Made by a program: the position numbers and the translations under genes. From contig CAJQUW010016185.1 in assembly GCA_907163375.1 (NCBI GenBank), positions 248,001 to 312,000 on the forward strand: 64,000 nt of DNA, given 5' to 3'. Positions 54,501 to 64,000 of the stretch are shown piece by piece; positions within the stretch are counted from its first letter, which is position 1; every line of letters starts with the position of its first letter. The DNA comes from Prostheceraeus crozeri. Its lineage: Eukaryota > Platyhelminthes > Polycladida > Euryleptidae. The notes below the pieces were generated by a model, which had not been told where the DNA came from, ran no database searches, and worked only from the letters and a program-made list of their open reading frames with translations.

Positions 54501-54703
54501 GAGCAAATAAGCCACCACAATTGTGTTTATTGGGATTCTGACAATCCTGGGGCTACAATTGGCAAATCTGTGAATTTGCCTAGAGTAACTGTCTGTTATT
54601 GCTTCTTTTGGGATAATCGGGCCATATTACTAAGACGATGCTGTTACTGGCCAATCCTATCTGAAAATGGTACAGACTTTCTTTCAACCAAGAGCTCAAC
54701 ATC
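48521..54703. other. AT-rich DNA without recognised gene
   Basis: Six kilobases without a credible gene. A GC-richer island at about 50,160-50,650 has minus-strand frames, one with a hydrophobic stretch (VVPAFLIILSAILHIIRNAL), but no family or splice support. At about 54,259 the sequence TACAGGGTGTTAACATAATTG resembles the tip of a mariner/Tc1-like element with no partner found. Confidence 0.45.
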
Positions 54704-54707
54704 AGCA

Positions 54708-55208
54708 CACACCCGTCGGCTGGGTCGATCAAGCGGTCAAAAATGCGAGCCCTTAGCGACCACTTTTTTGACATCTACTATCATATCTAAGAACTACTAC
54801 ATAGGTCTCTCAAATCATCTATTGCCTATTCGCCTGCAAGACCAATTTTTAAAAAAATTCAAATTTCAAATATTAAATTCCATTATACAATTTTTTGATT
54901 TCTCTGTATCTGGTTGCAAATGATTTGTACTGTCATATTTTGATAAAGTCTTATCTAGAAATACCCAAAGATTATGCAGAAACACATTCTAACAAATTTA
55001 GACCTACTTAGCCGTCAAAATTCAAATATTTTTGAAAAAAAATCAAATTTTAAATTTGAATTTCATGATATATATCTTTTTCATCTCTATAACTGCATAG
55101 ATACGATTTCTATTGCCATTATTTGATAATTATGTATTCATAGTTGTTTCAGATTATTCAGAAGCACATTTAAATGTACTAATAAAGAGAAATTTAACGA
55201 TCAAAATA
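54708..55208 (+). repeat. Left 501-bp terminal inverted repeat
   Basis: Reverse complement of 59,967-60,468 with only a handful of differences noticed, such as one substitution near 54,945 and changes in A tracts. AT-rich except for the first 60 bp. Confidence 0.93.
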
Positions 55209-55394
55209 CTTTCTAATATTAGTAAAAATAGGTTTTATTTACGAACCCCGATATCCCTGACGAGCCCTCATTCGCAGTACCAAAAAATATATGCATTTCA
55301 ATTTTGAGTCACTTATATTAACTAATACATTGACATCAACTTATAAAATGCCATTATCAATATCGCAAATGAAACAGTCATGAATATAAAGTTT

Positions 55395-57437
55395 GAAGTC
55401 ATCCATTTACAAGTGGCGTCCATTATAGCGCACAACACATTCCAAAAGACTGTTGCCGTATTTTGGATTTGATTCTCCAAATTTGCTGCTACTGCAATAC
55501 ATTGCCGAGAAGTCCGAATGAACGGACTCAGAGGCCTGCTCACTATATGGTCCAAGAGCTGAATGTTTTAGTTTGCAGAACTGTATGAGATGCTTCGTTA
55601 CAATGTGGACGCTGGTAGTGACACTAATGGCAATTCGCTGTAACTTTTTTCAAATGCTTTAATAGAACAATTGAAGTTTGGGTCCAATTCTTGTCCGAAA
55701 CAAGTGATACGAACACGATTGAACTGTTGAAGTAATTGCTTGTAGGGAACAAGTTCCAGACAACCATTTGACTCGCATATTGCTTGGAGCATATCAGTTT
55801 TCATCAGCAACAAGCGGCACATGTTGCCTGTAAATTCGCCGGAATGCATTTTTGGGCGAGTTATTCCTACGCGACAAACCCACTGCCGACAAACTTCAGC
55901 AGAACGTGGGGATAATGACTCCATTTGGCGAAAAACTTTGTTGAATGCACGCAACATTAAGTGTAATTCCGGAGGTGCGAGACGGCTGATTATCATTTCA
56001 TGATCTTCTCCATTGATTAATGGGGGATTCGTTGTGCTCTGGCATGATCTTGCAATTCCAGTATCACGATACCTATTTGCCTCGGTTTTCACTGATCCTA
56101 TTGTGCGAAGAGGATAGCTTCCTGAAGGAGTCCCAAATTTTATTTTCGGACAACTGCAGAAAGCACATGGGTATGAACTCCCGTGTGCTTGTATCCCAGC
56201 CAAAATATCAGCCAATTTAAGATCAACTGCGTAGGTGTATTTGAAATCCAGATTAGCTACTTTGAGTAAGTCCAATAATAACCGTACATTTGTGTAACTT
56301 TCTTTTATATCAGGAACAATTGCCAGTATTATAATTCGTTTGACACTCGAATCCAAAAATCCTGTCGCAGAAGACGATGAAACATTGTCAATTGAGGTAC
56401 GTATGGACATACAAATCTTGAAATAGCCTCCACCACCGTCGAGTCCTAATTTCAATTGAAGGTTAGTGTGGCTGCTGTCAATCTGTCGATCATTGCAGAT
56501 GTGCTGGATTAATTGGACTAAGTCATTACAAAACACAACAGGCTTAGATATCTCATCAAATACTTGGAATTCTAAAGAGAACAAGTCACTGAGAGCACTA
56601 TCTCGACTTCGAAAATAATCATCACTGTTTGACTCAATAACACTTTTACCAAGAGTACATGTACTTCGCAGGAACGGCATAACCTTGTGAATCATGGCGG
56701 AGTTCGAAGCTCCCAGGGACAATTGTAAATTGCTCAGATTTTTCGCAGAAATGCTTCTTGGTGATTGATCATTTATAGCAAGGTTGATTCGGTTTGGCCC
56801 TCTTGTTTCGAGATCTAAATGCTGATGAAGATTTGGTTCATGATGTCGCTCAGAAGATGATTCTCTCCTTCTATGTGAAATCATACTGCTGGCTACAACA
56901 TCCTGCGTACGTTTATCAGAATCTTTGCACATATCTATTATATTTTGTCGAAGAGTGCTGACTGTACATTTATGAGTGATACCACGGCCAACCGGAGATT
57001 TGCATAACTTGCACACTATTTCTTGTATCATGAGACATCATTGAATCAGGGGACTTGATAGTAGGACGACCTTTTTTACGTTTTGGTATACACGTTCCTT
57101 TTTTTCTTGCAATTTGACATATCAAGCATTCACAAAATGTATAGCCAACTGATCGCGTGTTTATTTCAAAAGCTGGTTTCACAAGGCTAAAATCATAAAC
57201 TTCCGGCAAGATACCCCGTTCCTTCACACCACTTTCAATTTTGAGAAGATTTGAGCGACAATTCGAGCAAATGGCAGCAGGTAGGCAGACATTGTTTGTT
57301 GTATTTCTATAAAGAAAGCTCGGATTCTTCGTAAAACGGCATCCGTGATTGGACAGTCTTCTTTTTCCATACATATAAGGCATACTCTATATCTGTTTTC
57401 TTCATGACTTCTAGCTTTGTTTGTATGTGCATGTGCC
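55395..57437 (-). pseudogene. DDE transposase with zinc motifs and C(2)C insertion
   Basis: From the 5' end: MAHAHTNKARSHEENRYRVC starts a Cys-rich N terminus (RVCLICMEKEDCPI, AAICSNCRSNL, FCECLICQIARKKGTC, GRPTIKSP, then VCKLCKSPVGRGITHKC). The catalytic part has Asp in LGLDGGGGYFKICMS (residue 198 of the 477-residue frame), Asp in TYAVDLKLADILAGI (270), a CAFC C(2)C motif (289-292) and Glu in APPELHLMLRAFNKVF (355). The C terminus LGPYSEQASESVHSDFSAMY runs on past 55,598 to about 55,395. This is the RNase H-fold pattern with a zinc insertion between the second Asp and Glu. Similar proteins are common and unnamed in cnidarian and other invertebrate genomes. Three frame changes (near 57,330, 57,030 and 55,600) break it. 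Confidence 0.75.
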
Positions 57438-57866
57438 ATCACAAAATATAACACGCGATAAGAATCAAGTCGTAATGTCGTATCGTTAGAATATTGGCAC
57501 TGTTAATTGTGATCAAGCGCACCAGTTGCTGCTGATAAACAGTTTGGAAGCTCGCGCATTAAAATCAATTATGTTGACACGGCGTTCATGAATAGAATTC
57601 ATCCTGTTTTATACCATTATCAGACAGACAGATATTCTTGACAGAGCAGATACAGGTTTTCCAGTTCAACAATGCGACTATCAGATTAAAGAATACGTTT
57701 TAAGATGCAACAACGGTATTTCTGTTAATCAGCAGCGTTTTCAATTGAATGATATTGTCTTTAATCGGTAGTGATAATAAGTGAGTTTATTAATAGATTT
57801 ATAAGTTTAATGAGCGGCAACCTGAAATCATAAACGGCTTTTCATATTCAATTATATTTTATTTAA

Positions 57867-58035
57867 CAGGTAAGTCAATACAAAAAGTTTTGATAATTTT
57901 TTTAATTCGAAAAGGTAAAATATGTCAAAAGGAAAAGCTTGGTAATTATTTTAATTCATAAAGGTAATACAGTAAGTCATTAAAAACTTTTTTTACGAAA
58001 AGGTAAGTCAATACGAAAAAGTTTTGATAATCTTG
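57867..58035. repeat. Degenerate short repeats between the two transposases
   Basis: AGGTAAGTCAATAC[AG]AAAAAGTTTTG occurs at about 57,869 and 58,002, and shorter AAAGGTAA[AG] pieces at 57,911 and 57,960. The spacing is irregular. They may be decayed ends of the inserted IS630-like element. Confidence 0.5.
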
Positions 58036-58117
58036 AAATTTTTTATTCCATTATGAAACAAAACAAGTACCGTAATATTCATTGATGGTTTTGTAAGACA
58101 TCCTCGCGATTTCTTAG

Positions 58118-59107
58118 TCAAGGCATCAATCTGCCCATACGTCTGGAAGACCTTCCCATCTTATTTGCAGTGATGGCACTCATGTTTTGGGAGGCGAGTT
58201 TTAGTAAGGTCAAATTCCTCTGTTGTCCAGTGTAGTTGTGTAACTGCTCACGAATCTCAGCTACTTCTCTCTTGAAAGCCGCTTTCCACATGGAAAACGC
58301 GTTCTCTGCGATATTGAGAAATGGAGAGTAGGGCGGTAAGTACCTAATAGAGTGTCCCTCTCGCAAACTGACTTCACGGGCTCTTGTGGCACGGAGCATT
58401 ATCCATGACGAATACAAGAGGTCCAGCCCCAGCCGCAACGGGCGCCAGCCAGGAGTTAAATCTCTAACAGGAGGTTCCGCCTTCGTAGAATTCATGATGG
58501 ACGACACCTTCATTAGAGACCGCCAAGATGAGAGTAAAATTCCGCCCGCGCTGTCCATGAACAATCCTGACAGCTCGCTCTCCCCGTCTGGCACGACCTC
58601 GTGTGCGACTGAGCCATAAATTAAAGCCGGATTCGTCCACAAAAAAAAATGTTGGCGGATGGTTTGCGTTGATCGTGTGCAGATACCAGTTCGCATACTC
58701 GGCCCTTTCCACTTTGACGTCATGGCTATTGCGGTTGACTTGAACAGTCCATTTTCTTTAAGATGATAAGACGATTTCTCAGACATGTGCTGATAGTTTG
58801 AATTGAGACAAGATGGCTTGTCCGGCATCCGCGCTTGTAGAGCAGCTTTGATTTGGGCTAACGTGAATTCCGGTTGGGATTCAACAATCTCTACCACAGT
58901 ATTTGCCATATCTTCATCCATCTTTTGGTGTCGTCTTCCTCCTCTGGGACGCTCAATGACTCCTTCAAGTATATAACGATGTACTATTGAATGCGCAGTA
59001 CCCCGTTTTACACCGAATACTCGAGCGGCTTCAATATAATCATCTCCGGCTTCGTGAGCCATAATGATTCTGCGTTTAACATCAGAAGGTATTCGCTGGC
59101 GCTCCAT
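58118..59107 (-). pseudogene. IS630/Tc1-like transposase
   Basis: MERQRIPSDVKRRIIMAHEA starts at an ATG and opens an N-terminal HTH (DDYIEAARVFGVKRGTAHSI, then GVIERPRGGRRHQKMDEDM). Catalytic landmarks: Asp in FFFVDESGFNLWLSRTRGRA (about 58,640), Asp in VMDNAPCHKSP (about 58,395) and Glu in SPFLNIAENAFSMWK (about 58,310). The first and second lie outside the long frame, so at least two compensating frame changes are present. The DDE spacing suits the IS630-Tc1-mariner superfamily. GAGCGGCA-type sequences near 57,812 and 59,315 may be its decayed inverted ends. It was probably inserted into the larger element. Confidence 0.78.
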
Positions 59108-59966
59108 ATTGATAAGTTAATTTAGCAGATGTGAAGACATCTATATAGGGCTTTGGATCAAACCGAATATATATAATTTATTCTTCATGTGAAATACCGC
59201 TCACTAATCTGATAGAGACACAATTGAACTATTTTGCTGCAGTTTATTTATTGTTGTCGCTCTCAATTGTGAAATGACGTAATATTTTATCTTTTAACGT
59301 TTTAGAAATTAAAGTGCCGCTCTTGATTCGGTCGTTGCCGTTGTCGTGTAGGAAAACCTGTACTGTAGTGCATAGAGGTCGGATTATTAGATATCTATGT
59401 TAGGAGAGGACAATAGCATGGACATCGGAACTCTATGCTGCAGCGCGAGTGAATAGTGATCAAATCAATGAATTACTGCGGTGTCAGTGAGAAGGAGAGA
59501 CAAGAATTTCAGGCGTTCGGTTTTCATTGCCGCTGAACACTCAGCGGCAATGACAATCTACACAGTTTGTCAAACAACAACAAGATCTTTAATGTTATAT
59601 CCGAAGCATCTTTTCGTATAAGAGTTCCCATGAAGGAAATGGATATTGTGATAATCACGGTACAAGAAAAAATACGTCTGCAGTGCATAAAGTCATGTAG
59701 ATAACAAATTTATATATAATGTCATAAAATTCGCATAGGTTTGTTAACCAGAATATCATTATGTCGGTAACTTATGAACCGCCACGTTGCATATATGGCT
59801 AACAATATCATCATATGATTGTTTGATATATTGTCGTTGCTATCAATGTAGTACATTAATGTACATAACAGATGTGATATAAGCCTACGCCTCAATATTG
59901 CACTCACAGAAACAGAGATAATGGGGAAAATATTTTGGAATTCATTTTTCTAATTAGAAATTTCGA

Positions 59967-60468
59967 ATTTTGATCGTTAAATTTCTCTTTATTAGTACAT
60001 TTAAATGTGCTTCTGAATAATCTGAAACAACTATGAATACATAATTATCAAATAATGGCAATAGAAATCGTATCTATGCAGTTATAGAGATGAAAAAGAT
60101 ATATATCATGAAATTCAAATTTAAAATTTGATTTTTTTTTCAAAAATATTTGAATTTTGACGGCTAAGTAGGTCTAAATTTGTTAGAATGTGTTTCTGCA
60201 TAATCTTTGGGTATTTCTAGATAAGACTCTATCAAAATATGACAGTACAAATCATTTGCAACCAGATACAGAGAAATCAAAAAATTGTATAATGGAATTT
60301 AATATTTGAAATTTGAATTTTTTTAAAAATTGGTCTTGCAGGCGAATAGGCAATAGATGATTTGAGAGACCTATGTAGTAGTTCTTAGATATGATAGTAG
60401 ATGTCAAAAAAAGTGGTCGCTAAGGGCTCGCATTTTTGACCGCTTGATCGACCCAGCCGACGGGTGTG
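59967..60468 (-). repeat. Right 501-bp terminal inverted repeat
   Basis: Mirror of the left arm; outer end GGGTGTG followed by the AGCA duplication. Confidence 0.93.
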
Positions 60469-60472
60469 AGCA

Positions 60473-63400
60473 GAGTGTTATTTCAAACAAGATGGGCACT
60501 ACAGCTGACTGGCACGAGAATGGCTAAACTCTCATTTCACAGGCAAATGAATTAAACGACGCGAGTGGTTCGAGACAATGGTCACCCCGATCGGCCGATT
60601 TTTTCCAATGGGGAGTTATCAAGGACCTTGTTTTAGGCCGATATGATGAACAATTGAGAGGAAATTCTTAGCAATTGATTTGGAACTGTTCCCGAAAGGT
60701 TGCAAATGTATTTGACAAAATGGCGAACTGCTTGAACATTTCAATCAGCGAGTGCTTTCCTGTAAACTTAAATGACCTCCTTGACTGCTTAGTACTCCAG
60801 CAGTGTTCCGTTACTTTTGAAATACCGTACAACTTTGAAAGTAAGCCGGGAGGAATTTTGCTAACACATGAAAGTTTGAATCCAAAAGCTAAACGATTGA
60901 AAATCTCAAAAAGATTTCAGCTCTAGATTGTAGCACAATCGCTGAAATCAAATCGAACCTTACTCGCAATTATTACTGATGCTGTTTGGGTAATAATTAC
61001 TGGTAATCATTAGCCGTAATCACCACCCTTTACAACACTAATACATATGGTAGGGCTGCAAAGGCGGAGGCGGTCGGAGAAGGATGCGGCTGTTGGAAAA
61101 ATTGCTTCCAAAGTCCTACTTTAAGAGAGAGAGAGTGTGTGTCGTTTATTCTTCGCCAATGAGAAGCATGCATGTCGCAAGTCACTTTACAAATTAATTT
61201 TGAAAACCAGACTTGTGTCACATACTAGTGAAATGTGGTTGATTACAATTACAAATTGCTCCACTTTTTTTCAATTACCTCTCAAATACTTTACAATTGC
61301 TGTAGATGACTCCCGGTTCGAAAATTTAGATTTTGACAGTAACTTTTGTCTTAAATTTCATTAGAAAAAGTTACCCGTAGTTATACCCCTGGTACACATC
61401 TAAATAAAATGTCCCAATGTCGCATTAGTTATTGTAGTTGTTGTAACGTATGATCGACGAGGAGAACAGAGAAATCTATACATTACTGAATGTTGAATGA
61501 ATGCTTAACAGCACTGACTGGAAAGTAACAACCTCCAGAGTTGATGATATGGCGATTGGATTCTATCCAAAAGTGAATGAATTTGATATTATTGACCAAA
61601 AAATGTTTAGAAAGCACCTTCACGTTGTCACAAACTGGAAGAGGCTCACATGCCACTGCCACCCTCCGCGATAACCATCCGTTGGAGCAGATGAATAGAA
61701 GCAGTGGATACTACCATGCTCATAATCCGGCTCTGAAAAAAAATAATTGTTGACTTGAAAGATGATAGCACATCAATCGTTTGCCTGAAGGAATTAACCT
61801 CAAAACCGGACACCGACATTGCAAGTATATTACAGATATTCCTGTAAATATGGCTCTATTCCTTGCTGTCTGAAGCAATTTCAAGGCCGCAAGTGTAATC
61901 CATCTCAAACCAAACAGCTGATTGATGGTTTCCATACAGTAAGTATATTAGGTAGATTATCAACTCAACATTTACTAAATCCCCATGTGTATACAGTATC
62001 GATATATACAGAACTCGAAGTGAACACAGTTGGAATTTTTACAAAATGTGAGATATGCAAATTTTTGCAGTTTTGAAGAACCACGGAATGACTGATCATG
62101 ATAGTAATGCAGACGGAATGATAGTATTTTGCAGATCCTCCGTGTCATGACAGCCTTGGAGAGGTAACGTTTATAAAATTAGCAATTCGATAGGCTTCTG
62201 TTAGTTTCATACTCAACCTCATGAATATTTTCTTAAGCGTGATCATCATATTACAAGCAATTCTGCCACTGGTAGAGCAAGATAACATAATCAAAGACAA
62301 TGATTTCGATAGACTTTAAAATATGTAAATGCCATGGGTCCACTATACAAATCCAAGAAGTGAAACATAAATTTAGTGAATCATAAAATCATGCCGATGA
62401 AAATGGAATTATCAAAACATGAAATTTCAGTCAAGAAAGCGCAATAAGATCTCGAATTTTCCTTGAAGACTTCCATTGTAATGCGGTTCATGAATTTTCC
62501 TTGATCATCAGCATAATTTCCGCTTAGTTACGATGCTTGTTAGCAAATATTCATTTCCCTTGATATCCAACTTGTTCCATACTACTTACAGAGTGACTTC
62601 ACGTCGGTAGTACATAAATTTACAAAAATGCACCTTTTTGAAAACTGCTCAAATATTTTTGGACCGCAGAAACGTAATCTCCGTAAAAACTGAATCTCTT
62701 CGTATAAAAATTTTCACTGAATACAGACACCTTTTTGAGTCGACCGTATATATACCTACTATATACTTGCTTTATGATGGTATCAGTGATGATTGAGAGG
62801 GACTGGTTGAGTGGCTGGTTGAGATGGACTTTGACGGATATACATTGGAAGTAAAAAATTGTTATTGTCATGATCTCCAGTTACTTCCTCTGATGCTGAC
62901 AGGGCTCTTTCCGAATACAAGGCGTTTACGAGGAGCAATCGCACTGGTATGACTAAGGAAGACATCCGGATGCATTGTGTACGAGAAATGAACTCAAAGT
63001 ACTAACGAATTATTTACCATTCATGCATGCATGCATTTCTTACTACATTTTAACAATTTCTATGATCACAAAAAAATAATTGCATAAATGCAGTTTTTAT
63101 TGCAAATGCATAAAAATTCATTGTTATGCGCATAAAATGATCAAAATGCATAATGCAAAACGATGGCACATGCAGGAACTTAGTAAGTCGGCAAAAGGAA
63201 TTCTTAATACCTTACGCAGATGCCAAGTAGGAAAAAAGTCCGTCGCTTGAGGAGTACTGTAAATTCCTTCAAAATGATTCGATTGCCACTCCTTCAGATT
63301 CGAAGAATTCAGATCATTGCGCACAAGTTTCTCGATAACGTTGGTCCGTCAGATTCTTTGTTTAGAAGTTGGCAGGCGTGCGAAAATTGGCTCACCTTAT

Positions 63401-64000
63401 GATTTCACCACTCTCTTCTCAGAATTCCTCACTGAATGTAGCTAGACAGTGATGTGCGGCCGAAATGGTATTATAGCACGCACGCCACTGACTGGTGTCC
63501 AACGCTTATTGTTCGAGAGTAATGTGTAGTGCTATTTCATATCATGTGATATACGAGTCTTCCCTTCTAGGAAGCGAAGATTGAGCGAGCGAGTTTTCCA
63601 GTTCTGCGGTCTGCATCGTGTTTGGATAAGTGCGCCACTATACAATTCTGTCACTATACAAGAAAAGTATCCAATAGTAATGTTAAAATGAAATACAAAC
63701 ATAAGTTAAACTTGCAAATTTGTGGAAATTCAATACAATTTTGGAAGTATATCAAAAGCAAAAAAGAATAGAAATGACAAGGAATCAACATTATCAATGT
63801 CGTCTCTAGTGGCCCACTTTCAAAAATTGTTTTGAGAAGAACTCAATCGATCTGAATACTTTTCAATCAAATATTGAACCAATAGCAGATAAAATATTTT
63901 CAGAAAGGTCCAAAAATAATTACTTCTACCATAAAGTCATCACTGCACGTTTTCCATTTCTATTTCAAACATTTCCAAATCGATTTCAGATCTTCCCAAA
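60473..64000. other. AT-rich DNA without recognised gene
   Basis: No coding region, RNA or delimited repeat seen. Minor items: an AGAGAGAGAGTGTGTGT microsatellite near 61,122 and a TGCATGCATGCA run near 63,025. Confidence 0.5.

Larger units (their letters stand above)
54708..60468 (-). mobile_element. 5.8-kb DNA transposon with 501-bp TIRs and C(2)C DDE transposase
   Basis: The left (54,708-55,208) and right (59,967-60,468) ends are inverted repeats of about 501 bp, nearly identical by eye. They start CACACCCGTCGGCTGGGTC and end in GTG, and are flanked by the perfect 4-bp duplication AGCA (54,704-54,707 and 60,469-60,472). CAC...GTG ends with a 4-bp duplication point towards the CMC group (Chapaev-like), which is inference. 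The interior holds a large DDE transposase on the minus strand and a second, IS630/Tc1-like transposase gene. The near-identity of the arms argues for a recent insertion. Confidence 0.88.

Overview
This is metazoan DNA, most likely from an aquatic invertebrate; the species cannot be told from the sequence. The bulk is AT-rich, has no bacterial-style gene packing outside one virus-like element, and is built from transposon families typical of such genomes: Polinton, Ty3/gypsy, Penelope-like, pogo, mariner-like, hAT-like MITEs, a CR1/Jockey-like LINE tail, and a long-TIR DDE element. I found no convincing host protein-coding gene, tRNA or rRNA.

Positions 1 to about 10,820 hold the right-hand part of a Polinton/Maverick-type element; its left end lies outside the window. 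It carries a compact virion and integration set, mostly on the minus strand: adenain-type protease, major capsid protein, two small basic proteins with a GG-hydrophobic motif, chromodomain integrase, packaging ATPase, two RING-like proteins, a DEDDh exonuclease-like protein and several unknowns. A partial minor-capsid-like gene runs off the left edge. On the plus strand, between these, sits a short early-looking block: two tandem PC4-like proteins and a region with clear TATA-binding-protein (TBP) repeat signatures. That transcription-factor block is the most interesting item in the window. The right end has 3.5 copies of a 278-bp tandem repeat followed by a GC-rich tip. No DNA polymerase B gene is visible in this part. 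Most frames are open, so the copy looks young.

From 10.8 to 27.6 kb: a 1,969-bp pogo-like transposon with TIRs and TA duplication (12,620-14,588); a 1,367-bp non-autonomous element with 6-bp duplication and CTGGAAAACC minisatellite ends (14,911-16,277); a 300-bp-arm inverted repeat (17,330-18,062); and a broken but structurally complete Ty3/gypsy fossil with LTRs and ATTAT duplication (19,916-25,522), whose 3' LTR is split by a 1,047-bp element with an 8-bp duplication.

From 27.6 to 40.3 kb: a 7.4-kb element framed by CGTTA-rich ends and holding a Penelope-like fragment with GIY-YIG domain and a hammerhead-like motif; then a mariner-like relic (about 35.28-38.38 kb) broken first by a hAT-like MITE and by a LINE 3' end; then a second mariner-like relic with 218-bp TIRs.

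From 40.3 to 64 kb: mostly featureless AT-rich DNA with a second Penelope-like relic (46.0-47.95 kb), a small palindromic MITE (48.1-48.5 kb), and a 5,761-bp transposon with almost identical 501-bp TIRs and AGCA duplication (54,708-60,468). The latter encodes a large RNase H-fold DDE transposase with a C(2)C motif and contains a separate IS630/Tc1-like transposase. Statements on families rest on motif reading by eye; no search or alignment program was run.
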